DNA of 51,086 nucleotides. Origin: JBCCEJ01 sp039030335 (GTDB taxonomy: Bacteria; Pseudomonadota; Gammaproteobacteria; HK1). Of this stretch, positions 8,112-15,971 are shown one piece after another (position 1 is the stretch's first letter; the number at the start of each line of letters is the position of its first letter). The translations under genes and the position numbers were made by a program. The stretch lies in NCBI GenBank assembly GCA_039030335.1, contig JBCCEJ010000043.1:1-51086 (forward strand), read 5' to 3'. Below the pieces are notes generated by a model, which saw only the letters and a program-made list of their open reading frames with translations, did no database searches and was not told the DNA's origin.

Positions 8112-8620
8112 TCTGACGCCCCTGGTACGCCGCCCTGTGTACCGCTTGCATACAGGGCTGGCGCGGCCTGCAACGCGGCCCGGACGATGTTCTCGTAGCC
8201 GGTGCAGCGACAGAGGTTACCGGAGATCGCAAGGCGCACTTCGTGTTCCGTAGGCGCGGGGTGCTCGCGCAGAAACTCCGTCAGCGTGGCCAGCATGCCG
8301 GGTGTACAGAAGCCGCATTGAAGCGCGTGCTGGTCCATGAAGGCCTGCTGCAGCGGGCCCAGCTCCGCGTCCCCGGCGAGACCTTCGATAGTTGTGATGG
8401 AATGCCCGTTCGCCTGCACGGCGAGGGTCAGGCAACTGCGCACGCTGCGTCCGTCCAACAACACGGTACAGGCGCCGCAGACGCCGTGTTCGCAGCCGAC
8501 GTGAGTGCCGGTCAGCTCGAGGGTGTGGCGCAGGAAGTCGGCGAGACTTTGCCGCACCGGAACGGTGGCCTGCACCGGGGCGCCGTTCACGCTTACCGTG
8601 ACGTCCCAGGTCTGGTTCAT
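8108..8620 (-). CDS. Molybdenum hydroxylase small [2Fe-2S] subunit, CoxS-like
   Basis: 170 aa carrying two [2Fe-2S] clusters that pass electrons from the Mo site to FAD. N-terminal plant-ferredoxin-type cluster: C43, C48, C51 (CEHGVCGAC) and C63. C-terminal helical domain with C102 and C105 (QCGFCTPG) and C137 and C139 (GNLCRCTGY). All eight ligands are present, so the subunit looks functional. It overlaps the large subunit gene by ATGA at its 3' end and the flavin subunit by ATGA at its 5' end, giving a tightly coupled M-S-L order. Confidence 0.97.
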   Translation of the reverse strand: MNQTWDVTVSVNGAPVQATVPVRQSLADFLRHTLELTGTHVGCEHGVCGACTVLLDGRSVRSCLTLAVQANGHSITTIEGLAGDAELGPLQQAFMDQHALQCGFCTPGMLATLTEFLREHPAPTEHEVRLAISGNLCRCTGYENIVRAALQAAPALYASGTQGGVPGASE

Positions 8621-9501
8621 GTCTGGCTCTCCCTGGCGCGCATCAGCGCGGTGGAAAGGGTGCGCTCCAGCAGTGTCATTGCCACTTTCCGACGGTACGT
8701 GGCGCTCGCGTGCACATCTTCGAAGCCCGGCAGTTCAAGCGCCGCGCGGGCGGCAGTCGTAACCACACCGGCATCAGCGCGTCGTCCGATCAGCAGTTCT
8801 TCGGCGGCGCTCAGGCGCAGTGGCACGTCGTCGACACCGCCTAGCGCAACCGATGCGTGCGTGACCGTGTCGTCGTCGTCCAATGCCACTACGATGGCGA
8901 CCGCCGCGAGCGCGAAATCGCCATGGCGCCGCGCAAACTCGGAAAAGGCCATGCCGGTGCGCGCGCCGAAGCTCGTGTCGGGCCGGGCGAACCGGATACC
9001 GATTAGCAGCTCATGCTCATCGATGTTCGGGAGCATGTAAGCGACGGGCCATTGCGTTGCCTGCACGGTCCGCTGTCCTTCGCTGCTTGCGATCTCGACC
9101 TCCGCGTTGAGTGCCATACAGACCACTGGCAGTTCTGCTGCCGGGTCCAGATGAGACAGGCTGCCGCCCAGCGTGCCGCGGTTTCGGGTCGCGATGTGCC
9201 CGACCCATTCCAATGCCTCGCGGAACAGTGGGCAGCAGGCGTTGAGGGCGTCGTGGGTGAGCAGGCTGCGCTGCCTGACCATCGCTCCGAGCCGTACGTA
9301 TTTCTCCCCCAGTTCGATCCGATCCAACCCGGCAACCTGATTGAGGTCGATGAGATGTTCTGGCGCGACGTAGCGAAAGTTCATCATCGGCATTAGCGAC
9401 TGGCCGCCGGCCAGCAACTTCGCATCATCCAGATCTGCCAGCAGGTCCAGGGTTTCGGCCAACGTGGTGGGCGCGTGATATGCGAACGGCGACGGTTTCA
9501 A
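8617..9501 (-). CDS. Molybdenum hydroxylase FAD-binding subunit, CoxM-like
   Basis: 294 aa, standard length. FAD pyrophosphate loop AGGQSLMPMMNFR at 31-43 and the second flavin motif TRNRGTLGGSLSHLDPAAELP near 105-125 are intact. The C-terminal CO-dehydrogenase flavoprotein domain includes FAEFARR- and VALGGVDDVPLRLSAAEELLIG-like segments. It receives electrons from CoxS and passes them to an acceptor (quinone, O2 or NAD, not predictable here). ATG at 9501; a 44-nt gap separates it from coxG upstream. Confidence 0.95.
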   Translation of the reverse strand: MKPSPFAYHAPTTLAETLDLLADLDDAKLLAGGQSLMPMMNFRYVAPEHLIDLNQVAGLDRIELGEKYVRLGAMVRQRSLLTHDALNACCPLFREALEWVGHIATRNRGTLGGSLSHLDPAAELPVVCMALNAEVEIASSEGQRTVQATQWPVAYMLPNIDEHELLIGIRFARPDTSFGARTGMAFSEFARRHGDFALAAVAIVVALDDDDTVTHASVALGGVDDVPLRLSAAEELLIGRRADAGVVTTAARAALELPGFEDVHASATYRRKVAMTLLERTLSTALMRARESQT

Positions 9502-9545
9502 CTACCCGGTCCTGATATCCGTGACTGACGTTGCTGGCCGGTGCC

Positions 9546-10016
9546 TCACGCCAAGCCCTCGGCAGCATCTTCGCGTAGTGTCGCTGCCAGTTGCGTCGCG
9601 AACTGCTCGATGTTGCGCGCCGCCATTTTTTCGATGAGCCCTGCGGCGCGCCCGTACTGCGCGACCGGGCCGGTCAACTGCAATTCCGTAGTTGTTTGCA
9701 CGTCGGCGCCGTCGGCACTGGCGCTGACGACGAACTCAATGTCCGCGTGCAGATTGCCGCGCTGTTTGCGGTCGGAGGCCTCTGCCGTCAACACGCAGCG
9801 CAGGTTTGCGTCATCGCGTTGTTTCAGGGCCAGTTGACCCACGAATGTAACGGCGACCGGGCCCAGTTTGACCTTGACTTCGCCGCTATGAACATCGCCA
9901 TCACTGGCGGTGAGTCGAGCACCCGGAAAACAGGGCGCTACGCGGCCGATATCGACCAGCGCGGCCCAGACGGTCGACGGTGAGCTGGCCACCGAGAAGT
10001 TGTTGGTTATCTGCAT
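9546..10016 (-). CDS. SRPBCC-fold CoxG-like protein
   Basis: 156 aa from the ATG at 10016 (MQITNNFSVASSPSTVWAALVDIGRVAPCFPGARLT). The pattern N-x-F-x-V...VW..L.D..RV..C.PGA is characteristic of CoxG, a START/SRPBCC protein that in the CO-dehydrogenase system anchors the enzyme at the cytoplasmic membrane. Here it leads the operon. An in-frame ATG at 10049 would add MTDRILLRITT and abut the inverted repeat; I prefer 10016 because family homology begins there. The C-terminal part (GPVAQYGRAAGLIEKMAARNIEQFATQL) is the typical amphipathic end helix. Confidence 0.88.
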   Translation of the reverse strand: MQITNNFSVASSPSTVWAALVDIGRVAPCFPGARLTASDGDVHSGEVKVKLGPVAVTFVGQLALKQRDDANLRCVLTAEASDRKQRGNLHADIEFVVSASADGADVQTTTELQLTGPVAQYGRAAGLIEKMAARNIEQFATQLAATLREDAAEGLA

Positions 10017-10051
10017 AGTCGTGATGCGGAGCAAGATCCGATCCGTCATGG

Positions 10052-10090
10052 CGGACACATGCCATACAGACGCTGAATGGCATGTGTCCG
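10052..10090. promoter_or_regulatory. 14-bp perfect inverted repeat upstream of coxG (candidate operator)
   Basis: Arms CGGACACATGCCAT (10052-10065) and ATGGCATGTGTCCG (10077-10090) are perfectly complementary, with an 11-nt spacer. The element ends 36 nt upstream of the coxG start at 10016, where an operator or leader hairpin of the cox operon is expected. It is the longest perfect inverted repeat I found in the window. No T-tract follows on the minus strand. It could bind a dimeric TetR/GntR/LysR-type regulator; no regulator gene is adjacent. Confidence 0.65.
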
Positions 10091-10274
10091 GACCGTACCA
10101 GCCCGAATTCGTCAAACCACCGACGCGGCGCGGGAACGGGTACACGCGGATGTGAAGATTTTTGGCGGCGCTTAGTTTGCGTGCAGCGCGACGGCACACG
10201 CAACCGTAACCGCAGCTGCGCGGCCCGGCCTGCTGGTTCGTGGTGGGCCGGACTCGGCGGCCGCTCCGGGGGGC

Positions 10275-10805
10275 TCAGCCGGGTTGAATACCGGCCGCTG
10301 GCCTCGACCGGCACGGTCGGCCGTAGCCCGTCTCTGGTTCGCGTTCCGACAGGAGGCGAAGCGCCGTTCTCGCGAGTGCGAACAAGGTTCCGAGCGCGCC
10401 GTCCGAGAGCACCCGCCCGTTCGCATCGGTGAAGTTCAGCAGCATCTCTTCGAGGAGTGCAGCGAGGTCCGGACAGGCGAGTTCGCCAGGGTCCAGCGCG
10501 CGCTCCACGAAACGCGCATCAGCGTCGTGCAGGTTGTAGAGCAGTTGCGTGGTCTGCTCGAATCTCGTCGTTACCAGATCCGGGCAGAGCGGGTCGCCGG
10601 TCGTGTTCGGACCGTCACGTGTGGCCTGCCAGACAAGGCTCGTGATGACGAGCGCAAGATCGATGACCGATTCGCCGTACGGGCTCGCTTCGGCAAGCAC
10701 CAGCGAGACCAGGTGCGGTTCTGCCCGCTCGAGTGCGGCGAGGCGATCGGCGTAGTCCGAGGGCGCGCTGGCGCCCGCGCCGGGTGAGTGCAGAGTCCGT
10801 TGCAT
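10275..10805 (-). CDS. Hypothetical protein, 176 aa
   Basis: I do not recognise the family. The gene is credible because a near-perfect ribosome site (GGAGGAGG, 10809-10816) lies just before the ATG at 10805 and the frame is long with balanced composition. The protein is acidic and largely helical, with hydrophobic blocks ESVIDLALVITSLVWQ, LAALLEEMLLNFTDA and ALGTLFALARTALRLLSE, and no signal peptide or clear membrane span. The last ~15 residues are Arg/Pro-rich, so the true product may be only loosely constrained there. It lies between psuG and coxG on the same strand and could belong to either unit. Confidence 0.6.
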   Translation of the reverse strand: MQRTLHSPGAGASAPSDYADRLAALERAEPHLVSLVLAEASPYGESVIDLALVITSLVWQATRDGPNTTGDPLCPDLVTTRFEQTTQLLYNLHDADARFVERALDPGELACPDLAALLEEMLLNFTDANGRVLSDGALGTLFALARTALRLLSEREPETGYGRPCRSRPAAGIQPG

Positions 10806-10808
10806 GAG

Positions 10809-10816
10809 CCTCCTCC
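10809..10816 (-). promoter_or_regulatory. Strong Shine-Dalgarno of the 176-aa hypothetical gene
   Basis: GGAGGAGG on the minus strand, 3 nt from the ATG at 10805 (about 6 nt from the upstream GGAGG). It is the main support that the unrecognised frame is translated. Confidence 0.6.
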
Positions 10817-10931
10817 ATTGCGAAGCTCAGGTCACAGCGCAGTCCCCGCGCCGCGTTCGGGTAGAGTCGTATCCTGTTGGAAAAGGCCGCTCGGCAACAG
10901 CCGTAGTTTCTTACGGGTAGCGTCAGGTGAG

Positions 10932-10988
10932 CCTGGCACCAGGTTGTGCCTCCCGGGAGCTTGCGTCCCGCAGGTGCCTGGGGCCAGG
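10932..10988. repeat. Cluster of short palindromes between psuG and the hypothetical gene
   Basis: Three palindromes lie within 57 nt: CCTGGCACCAGG (10932-10943), CTCCCGGGAG (10950-10959) and CCTGGGGCCAGG (10977-10988). The outer ones also pair with each other (CCTGGCACC with GGTGCCTGG, one mismatch), so alternative folds exist. No T-tract. The 233-nt spacer from 10806 to 11038 holds nothing else I can name. Confidence 0.4.
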
Positions 10989-11038
10989 TCCGGTCCCCGG
11001 CGTCTCGACCGCGCCTGCGCCACGCGTACTTCCGGCGG

Positions 11039-11989
11039 TTAACCCGGCGCTGGCAACGTCGTCTTCAGGCGCGCCAGGGCGGTCGCGAGCCTTGCGCCGG
11101 TCGCCGCGTTGTTGACGATGAGCGCCTTGTTGGCGTGCAGAGTGCGTCCTCCAGACAGTCGGCTCACGCGCTCCAGCAGAAAAGGCGTAACGGCCTTACC
11201 GCTGACGCCTACGGCGTGTGCCTCGGCGATCGCTTTAGCGATCCAGTCATAGGCTTCGTCGGCCGGTATGGCGGCGGTCTCCGGGGCAGGGTTAAGGACG
11301 AGTACGCCAGTCGCCAGGCCAAGTTGACGTTGCGTTGCGACGATCGCTGCGAGGTCGTCGACGGAACTCACCACATCGTCCAGCGGCAGGCCGGTGTCCC
11401 GTGCAAAGAACCCCGGGAAACCGCCGCACCGCAGGCCGAGGAGCGGCACGCCGGCTGTCTCCAGCACTTCGAGTGTCTTCGGCAGGTCCAGAATGAGTTT
11501 GGCGCCGGCGCACACAACGGTCACTGGTGTGCGTGCGAGTTCGGTGATATCCGCCGAGATATCAAAAGAGCTCTCGGCGCCACGATGAACGCCGCCGATG
11601 CCGCCCGTCGCGAATACTTCGATCCCGGCGAGGGCGGCCGCGATCATCGTGGCAGACACCGTGGTCGCGGCGAGCTTACGCCGGGTCAGTACCGCCGCGA
11701 CGTCGCGGCGGCTTGCCTTGCGAGCGCCGGACTCGGGGTCTGCGAGGCGCTCCATCTGAGCGTCGTCGAGCCCCACAACGATGCGTCCATCGACGATACC
11801 GACCGTCGCAGGCGTGGCGCCGCCTTCGCGCACGGCCGTTTCCGCCGCGCGTGCCGTCGCGAGGTTGTCGGGCGCCGGTAAGCCGTGTGAAATCAGAGTC
11901 GATTCCAACGCTACGACCGGGCGAGCCTCCGCGAGCGCCGCCGCCACCGCATCGCCGAGTGCGAGCAGCGGATGGGTCGACCCGTTCAT
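11039..11989 (-). CDS. psuG: Pseudouridine-5'-phosphate glycosidase
   Basis: 316 aa, normal length. It interconverts pseudouridine 5'-phosphate with uracil plus ribose 5-phosphate in the cytoplasm. Diagnostic motifs: VALESTLISHGLP near the N-terminus, GATPATVGIVDG, TTVSATMIAAALAGIEVFATGGIGGVHRG (catalytic Lys region and phosphate loop), SFDISADITELARTPVTVVCAG, and GKAVTPFLLERV near the end. The usual partner, pseudouridine kinase PsuK, is not adjacent. The gene overlaps the Nudix gene by 4 nt (ATGA), implying coupled translation. Family assignment is secure. Confidence 0.95.
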   Translation of the reverse strand: MNGSTHPLLALGDAVAAALAEARPVVALESTLISHGLPAPDNLATARAAETAVREGGATPATVGIVDGRIVVGLDDAQMERLADPESGARKASRRDVAAVLTRRKLAATTVSATMIAAALAGIEVFATGGIGGVHRGAESSFDISADITELARTPVTVVCAGAKLILDLPKTLEVLETAGVPLLGLRCGGFPGFFARDTGLPLDDVVSSVDDLAAIVATQRQLGLATGVLVLNPAPETAAIPADEAYDWIAKAIAEAHAVGVSGKAVTPFLLERVSRLSGGRTLHANKALIVNNAATGARLATALARLKTTLPAPG

Positions 11990-12519
11990 CGGGATGCCCC
12001 AAGTTCCTGGCCCAGGTAACGGCGGGCCCGCAGCAGCCCGATCACCGTTTTGGCATCTTCGATGCGTCCGTCCATCGCCATCTCGTGAGCCTCGTGGAAT
12101 GGCACCCAGTGTATTTCGAGAACCTCTTCGGCCTCGCGTTCGTGCGCACCGAGTTCGAGACCGCGCGCGAGGTAGAGGTAGACGCGCTCGGTGAACACGC
12201 CGGGCGAACTGATCATGACGCCGAGGTCGACCCAGCGAGCCGCACTGATACCGGCTTCTTCGGCCAGTTCGCGACGCGCTGTTCGGGTTGGTGGTTCGCC
12301 ATCATCGATCTTGCCGGCCGGGAGTTCCCAGAGCCACCCTCCGGCTGCGTGCCGGTACTGCCGCAGCAGGCAAACGCGGTCGACTTCGTCGAGTGCCACG
12401 ACCGCAGCACCGCCCGGGTGATGAATGATCTCGAGTTCCGCCTCCACGCCGTTCGGCAACCGGACCTGATCGACCGTGACGTGAATAACACGACCGAGAA
12501 ATTTGTCAGTGGACGACAT
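11986..12519 (-). CDS. Nudix hydrolase, ADP-ribose pyrophosphatase-like
   Basis: 177 aa from the ATG at 12519 (MSSTDKFLGRVIHV). The complete Nudix box GKIDDGEPPTRTARRELAEEAG (G-x5-E-x7-RE-x2-EE-x-G) is near residues 70-92. The preceding RQYRHAAGGWLWELPAGKID is the arrangement of NudF/ADPRase-type enzymes (RQYR...WELPAG). These cleave ADP-ribose to AMP and ribose 5-phosphate with Mg2+. It is translationally coupled to psuG, whose product also handles ribose 5-phosphate. Substrate remains an inference. Confidence 0.9.
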   Translation of the reverse strand: MSSTDKFLGRVIHVTVDQVRLPNGVEAELEIIHHPGGAAVVALDEVDRVCLLRQYRHAAGGWLWELPAGKIDDGEPPTRTARRELAEEAGISAARWVDLGVMISSPGVFTERVYLYLARGLELGAHEREAEEVLEIHWVPFHEAHEMAMDGRIEDAKTVIGLLRARRYLGQELGASR

Positions 12520-12615
12520 GGACGCCGCGTCTATCTGGTGCCCCGCAAGCGTGTGCCAGAATAGCGTCAATGGTAACCGGACCAACCGGAATCAAGCCCA
12601 GACCGGATCGAATCC

Positions 12616-14133
12616 ATGAACATTGCCTCACATCTGTCGCGGGTCGCGCGCGTATGGCCCGAGGGCCCGGCGGTAGCGGTTGGCACGCAGGTTGTGCATA
12701 CGTACGCCGCGCTGGGCCACCGGGTCAGTTGTCTCGCGGCCGGTATGCACGATCAGTTGGGTCTGCGCCCGGGTGACCGGGTGCTGCTGGCACTCAAGAA
12801 CTGTCCCGCTTACCTGGAGCTGATGTACGCATGCTGGCACGCCGGCCTGGTTGCGGTGCCGGCGAACGCGAAACTGCACCGCGACGAGTTTGCCTACATC
12901 GCCGGCAACTGCGAGGCCGCCGCTGCGTTCACGACGCCAGATCTCACGGAGACCATCGCGGCGGCCTGTGACGACACCGTGCGCGCAGTGGTCGAGATCG
13001 ATACCGACCGTTACACGGCGCTGCTGAACGCCGCGCCCGTATCCGTGGCGAACCGGCGCGCCGACGACGCCGCATGGCTGTTCTATACGAGTGGCACGAC
13101 CGGCCGGCCCAAAGGTGCGACGTTGACGCACCGGAATTTGAACGCCGCATTCCTTGGCTACTTCGCGGACGTGGACCCGGGCGGACCGTGGCGCGCATTC
13201 CTGCACGCAGCACCGATGAGTCACGGGTCCGGGCTCTATGGCATCGCCAACGTGGTACAGGGCGCGTGCCACGTTATTCCAGACAGTGGTGGCTTCGACG
13301 CCAACGAGGTTTACGCGCTGATCGAAGCGTGGCCCGGTCTCAGCTTTTTTGCTGCACCGACCATGGTGAAGCGCCTGCTCGACGTGCCGCAGGCTCACGA
13401 CACCAGCAACTTGAAGCTCATCATCTATGGCGGCGGTCCGATGTACGTAGAAGACTGCCTCAAGGCGCTCGAGCGCTTTGGTCCGAAGTTGTCGCAACTC
13501 TACGGTCAGGGCGAGTCGCCGATGACGATCACTGCGTTGAACGCGGCGCTGCACGCCGATCGTCAGCATCCACGCTGGATGGAACGTCTCGCGTCGGTTG
13601 GGGTTGCTCAAACGCCTGTCGAAGTTCGCGTCGTAGGCGCTGACGGCAGTCGCCTGTCGCCCGGTGACGTGGGGGAGGTCGTCGTGAAGGGCGATACGGT
13701 CATGGCCGGTTACTGGGGTAACCCCCGCGCTTCGGCCGACACCATTCGAGACGGCTGGCTTCACACCGGTGACATGGGGAGTTTTGACGCGGACGGCTTC
13801 CTGACGCTCAAGGACCGCTCGAAGGACATGATCATCTCGGGCGGTACGAACATCTACCCGCGCGAGATCGAGGAAACCCTGCTGACTCATCCCGACGTCG
13901 CTGAAGTGTCGGTCATAGGGCGCGAGGACCGCGAGTGGGGCGAAGTGGTGGTCGCCTACGTCGTCGCGAATGACCGCGCCGTCCTGGGTTCAGATGACCT
14001 CGATGCGTTTTGCCTGGAAAAGATGGCCCGCTTCAAGCGGCCAAAGGACTACCGGTTTGTCGCGGAGTTGCCGAAGAACAATTACGGCAAGGTGCTGAAG
14101 ACGGCTCTGCGCGAACGCGATGCCGGCCGCTAA
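12616..14133 (+). CDS. AMP-binding acyl-CoA synthetase / ligase
   Basis: 505 aa ANL-superfamily enzyme that activates a carboxylic acid with ATP and CoA. Motifs in order: P-loop FYTSGTTGRPKGATLTHRN near 155-172, the gate region HAAPMSHGSGLYG, A5-like LYGQGES (more often YGxTE), GWLHTGDMGSFDADGF (A7), LKDRSKDMIISGGTNIYPREIEE (hinge), and NNYGKVLKTALRE with the C-terminal catalytic Lys. All catalytic positions are kept. Chain length is that of medium-size aryl/acyl-CoA ligases; the substrate cannot be told. It is divergent from the Nudix-psuG unit, and the CoA ester it makes could feed the crotonase of the cox operon. Confidence 0.93.
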   Translation: MNIASHLSRVARVWPEGPAVAVGTQVVHTYAALGHRVSCLAAGMHDQLGLRPGDRVLLALKNCPAYLELMYACWHAGLVAVPANAKLHRDEFAYIAGNCEAAAAFTTPDLTETIAAACDDTVRAVVEIDTDRYTALLNAAPVSVANRRADDAAWLFYTSGTTGRPKGATLTHRNLNAAFLGYFADVDPGGPWRAFLHAAPMSHGSGLYGIANVVQGACHVIPDSGGFDANEVYALIEAWPGLSFFAAPTMVKRLLDVPQAHDTSNLKLIIYGGGPMYVEDCLKALERFGPKLSQLYGQGESPMTITALNAALHADRQHPRWMERLASVGVAQTPVEVRVVGADGSRLSPGDVGEVVVKGDTVMAGYWGNPRASADTIRDGWLHTGDMGSFDADGFLTLKDRSKDMIISGGTNIYPREIEETLLTHPDVAEVSVIGREDREWGEVVVAYVVANDRAVLGSDDLDAFCLEKMARFKRPKDYRFVAELPKNNYGKVLKTALRERDAGR

Positions 14134-14148
14134 GCCGCAGCGCCCGGA

Positions 14149-14703
14149 TCAGTCGGGCCGCTCACGGTAGGCGGCGTCGAAGGCGGCTTCGAGCCGCGCA
14201 TTGGTTCCGCGCAGCCCCGCCACGACGTCCCGCGCCCAATCGAAATAGCGTTGACGCCGCAGTTCACTCCAGTTGGGCGGCGGCGACACGGCGAGGTCTC
14301 GCAGGTTGCTGATCTTGTCGGCCAGCTTGACGAGTTTGGCGGCATGGCTCGATCGAGGTGCATGGGCAACCTGTAGCGCCTTGCGCTCGCTGCTGGGCAG
14401 GCTGGTGTCGTCAGTGACCTCGAGCACGACATCGCAGATGGCTGCGCCGAATGCGACGCGGAGCTCTTCGGGGGTTGTGTCAGTGTCTTCGATGGTGTCG
14501 TGGAGCAACGCCGCGCAAATCGTCACAGTGTCGGTTTCGCCGCCTTCGTTGACGAGCGTGTTGACGAGCGCAATCGGATGGTTGATGTACGGCGTGGCCT
14601 CGGCATCCTTGCGCCGCTGGTCACGGTGTTTGCGGGCGGAGAACGCGAGCGCGCTCATGATGAGCGCGAGGTCGCTCTCTGGTGTTTCCGGGCCTGCGTT
14701 CAA
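14149..14703 (-). CDS. MESH1-like HD-domain (p)ppGpp hydrolase
   Basis: 184 aa small alarmone hydrolase consisting only of the HD domain. Motifs: ARKHRDQRRKDAEATPYINHPI (first His of the metal site), CAALLHDTIEDTDTTPEEL (HD pair and ED), and KLVKLADKISNLRDL (final metal Asp and Asn). This matches the MESH1/SpoT hydrolase core; no synthetase, TGS or ACT domain follows. I place the start at the TTG at 14703 because GAGGAG lies 5 nt before it; TTG 14724 or ATG 14658 are alternatives. It is the last gene of the leuA-ltaE-MFS-mesh1 run (25 nt after the MFS stop). Likely role: lowering ppGpp; clearing other pyrophosphorylated nucleotides is possible. Confidence 0.88.
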   Translation of the reverse strand: MNAGPETPESDLALIMSALAFSARKHRDQRRKDAEATPYINHPIALVNTLVNEGGETDTVTICAALLHDTIEDTDTTPEELRVAFGAAICDVVLEVTDDTSLPSSERKALQVAHAPRSSHAAKLVKLADKISNLRDLAVSPPPNWSELRRQRYFDWARDVVAGLRGTNARLEAAFDAAYRERPD

Positions 14704-14728
14704 TTCCTCTCCTCGACAGCGCAAGGCA

Positions 14729-15970
14729 TCAATCCACCTCCGGCCAGATGATGGCGACGATCAGCAGTGCCAGGATACCCTCCAGCGCCATGATGACGAG
14801 CGCGAGGGGTGCCCCTACCCAGTCGGCCAGCAAACCCAGGTGGATGAATCCGAGCGGCCCTGTACCGATGCACACCGCCAGCACACCCATGACCCGGCTG
14901 CGGTATTCCGGCTTGGTGTATAGCAACACGAGAGCCGCCTGCATCGACGCGAAGGCGGCGCCGCCCAGGCCGAGAATCAACAGCCAGGCACCGGATAGCC
15001 ACGGCCAGCCCGTATAGGCGAACAACAAGATCATGTCGAGGTACAAAAAGACGCCGAAGAAGTACAGGCGCTTGTAGATGCGAGGCTGCGAGTAGGCCGT
15101 TATCAGCAACGCAGCGATGGTGGCGCCGACACCTTCTGCGCTCATCAGCAGTCCTACCGGAAAGGCGCTCAGCTGCAGAAAGTCCTTGCCGATGACCGGT
15201 ACCATCGATGTCATCGGAAAGCCCCAGACATTGAATACGATGGTGATCATCAACGTGGCCGTGAGCGCCCGGTTCGTGCGTATGTAACGCAGACCCTCGA
15301 GCATGCTGGCGAGAATGCCCTGATCGTCGCCGCTGCCATCGGGTGGCCTGACGAGTGAGAACGCGAGGCCGGTGCCGATCAGGTAAACGAAGATGCCGAG
15401 GATGAACGCGCCGTCCAGGCCGATGAGCTGTAGCAACAGGCCGCCGAGAGCTGGTCCCAGCATGCGCGTACCGTTACTGGTGATCGAATCGAGACTCATC
15501 GCGATGCCGATACGCCGCACGCCGCACACCTCGGCCATGATCGTTCGGCGCGCTGAGAAGTCGGTCGTCCAGAACAATCCATTGGCGAACGACGCGACGA
15601 TGAGCGCCCAGATCGGCACTGGCGTCAGCGTGCTCCAAAGCGCCAGTCCGGCGCTTTGTACAGCCATCAGTCCAAAGCCTGCTATCAACAGGGTTCGACG
15701 GTTGACGTACTCCGCCACGACGCCTGAGAGCATGCCCGCCAGTGCCAGCGGTGCCATGCGAGCCACTGTCATGACCGCTACCAGGAACGGCGAGCCGGTG
15801 ACGTCGAAGACGTAGACACCGATCGCAAGCATTTCCAGCCAGCGGATGATGCTCGCCAGGGCGCCGAGCATCCACAGGGTTACGAATTCGCGTTCCTTCA
15901 GGAGCGACAGGCGGCTTTCGGGCGCGGTTCCTGCAGATTCTCCCCGGCCAGTCGACGCCGGCGTGGCCAC
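14729..15970 (-). CDS. MFS transporter (EntS/MFS_3-like)
   Basis: About 413 aa inner-membrane protein with 10-12 hydrophobic helices. It begins LSLLKEREFVTLWMLGALASIIRWLEMLAIGVYVFDVTGSPFLVAVMTVARMAPLALAGMLSGVVAEYVNRRTLLI, the pattern of the EntS-like exporter group; loop GVVAEYVNRRTLL stands where motif A (GxLaDrxGrr) is expected. I use the GTG at 15970, directly after the threonine aldolase stop (15972-15974); a TTG at 16003 is open but overlaps that gene. Position between threonine aldolase and MESH1 suggests export of an amino acid or derivative, but the substrate is unknown. Confidence 0.85.
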   Translation of the reverse strand: MATPASTGRGESAGTAPESRLSLLKEREFVTLWMLGALASIIRWLEMLAIGVYVFDVTGSPFLVAVMTVARMAPLALAGMLSGVVAEYVNRRTLLIAGFGLMAVQSAGLALWSTLTPVPIWALIVASFANGLFWTTDFSARRTIMAEVCGVRRIGIAMSLDSITSNGTRMLGPALGGLLLQLIGLDGAFILGIFVYLIGTGLAFSLVRPPDGSGDDQGILASMLEGLRYIRTNRALTATLMITIVFNVWGFPMTSMVPVIGKDFLQLSAFPVGLLMSAEGVGATIAALLITAYSQPRIYKRLYFFGVFLYLDMILLFAYTGWPWLSGAWLLILGLGGAAFASMQAALVLLYTKPEYRSRVMGVLAVCIGTGPLGFIHLGLLADWVGAPLALVIMALEGILALLIVAIIWPEVD

Positions 15971-15971
15971 G

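Noticed and set aside
5772..9501. Aerobic CO dehydrogenase (form I)
   Set aside because: The large subunit lacks the AYxCSFR loop with the Cu-binding cysteine; it has RGAGR, so only the family name is kept.
12628..13890. A 420-aa open frame on the - strand
   Set aside because: Antisense to the acyl-CoA synthetase; no motif and atypical composition.
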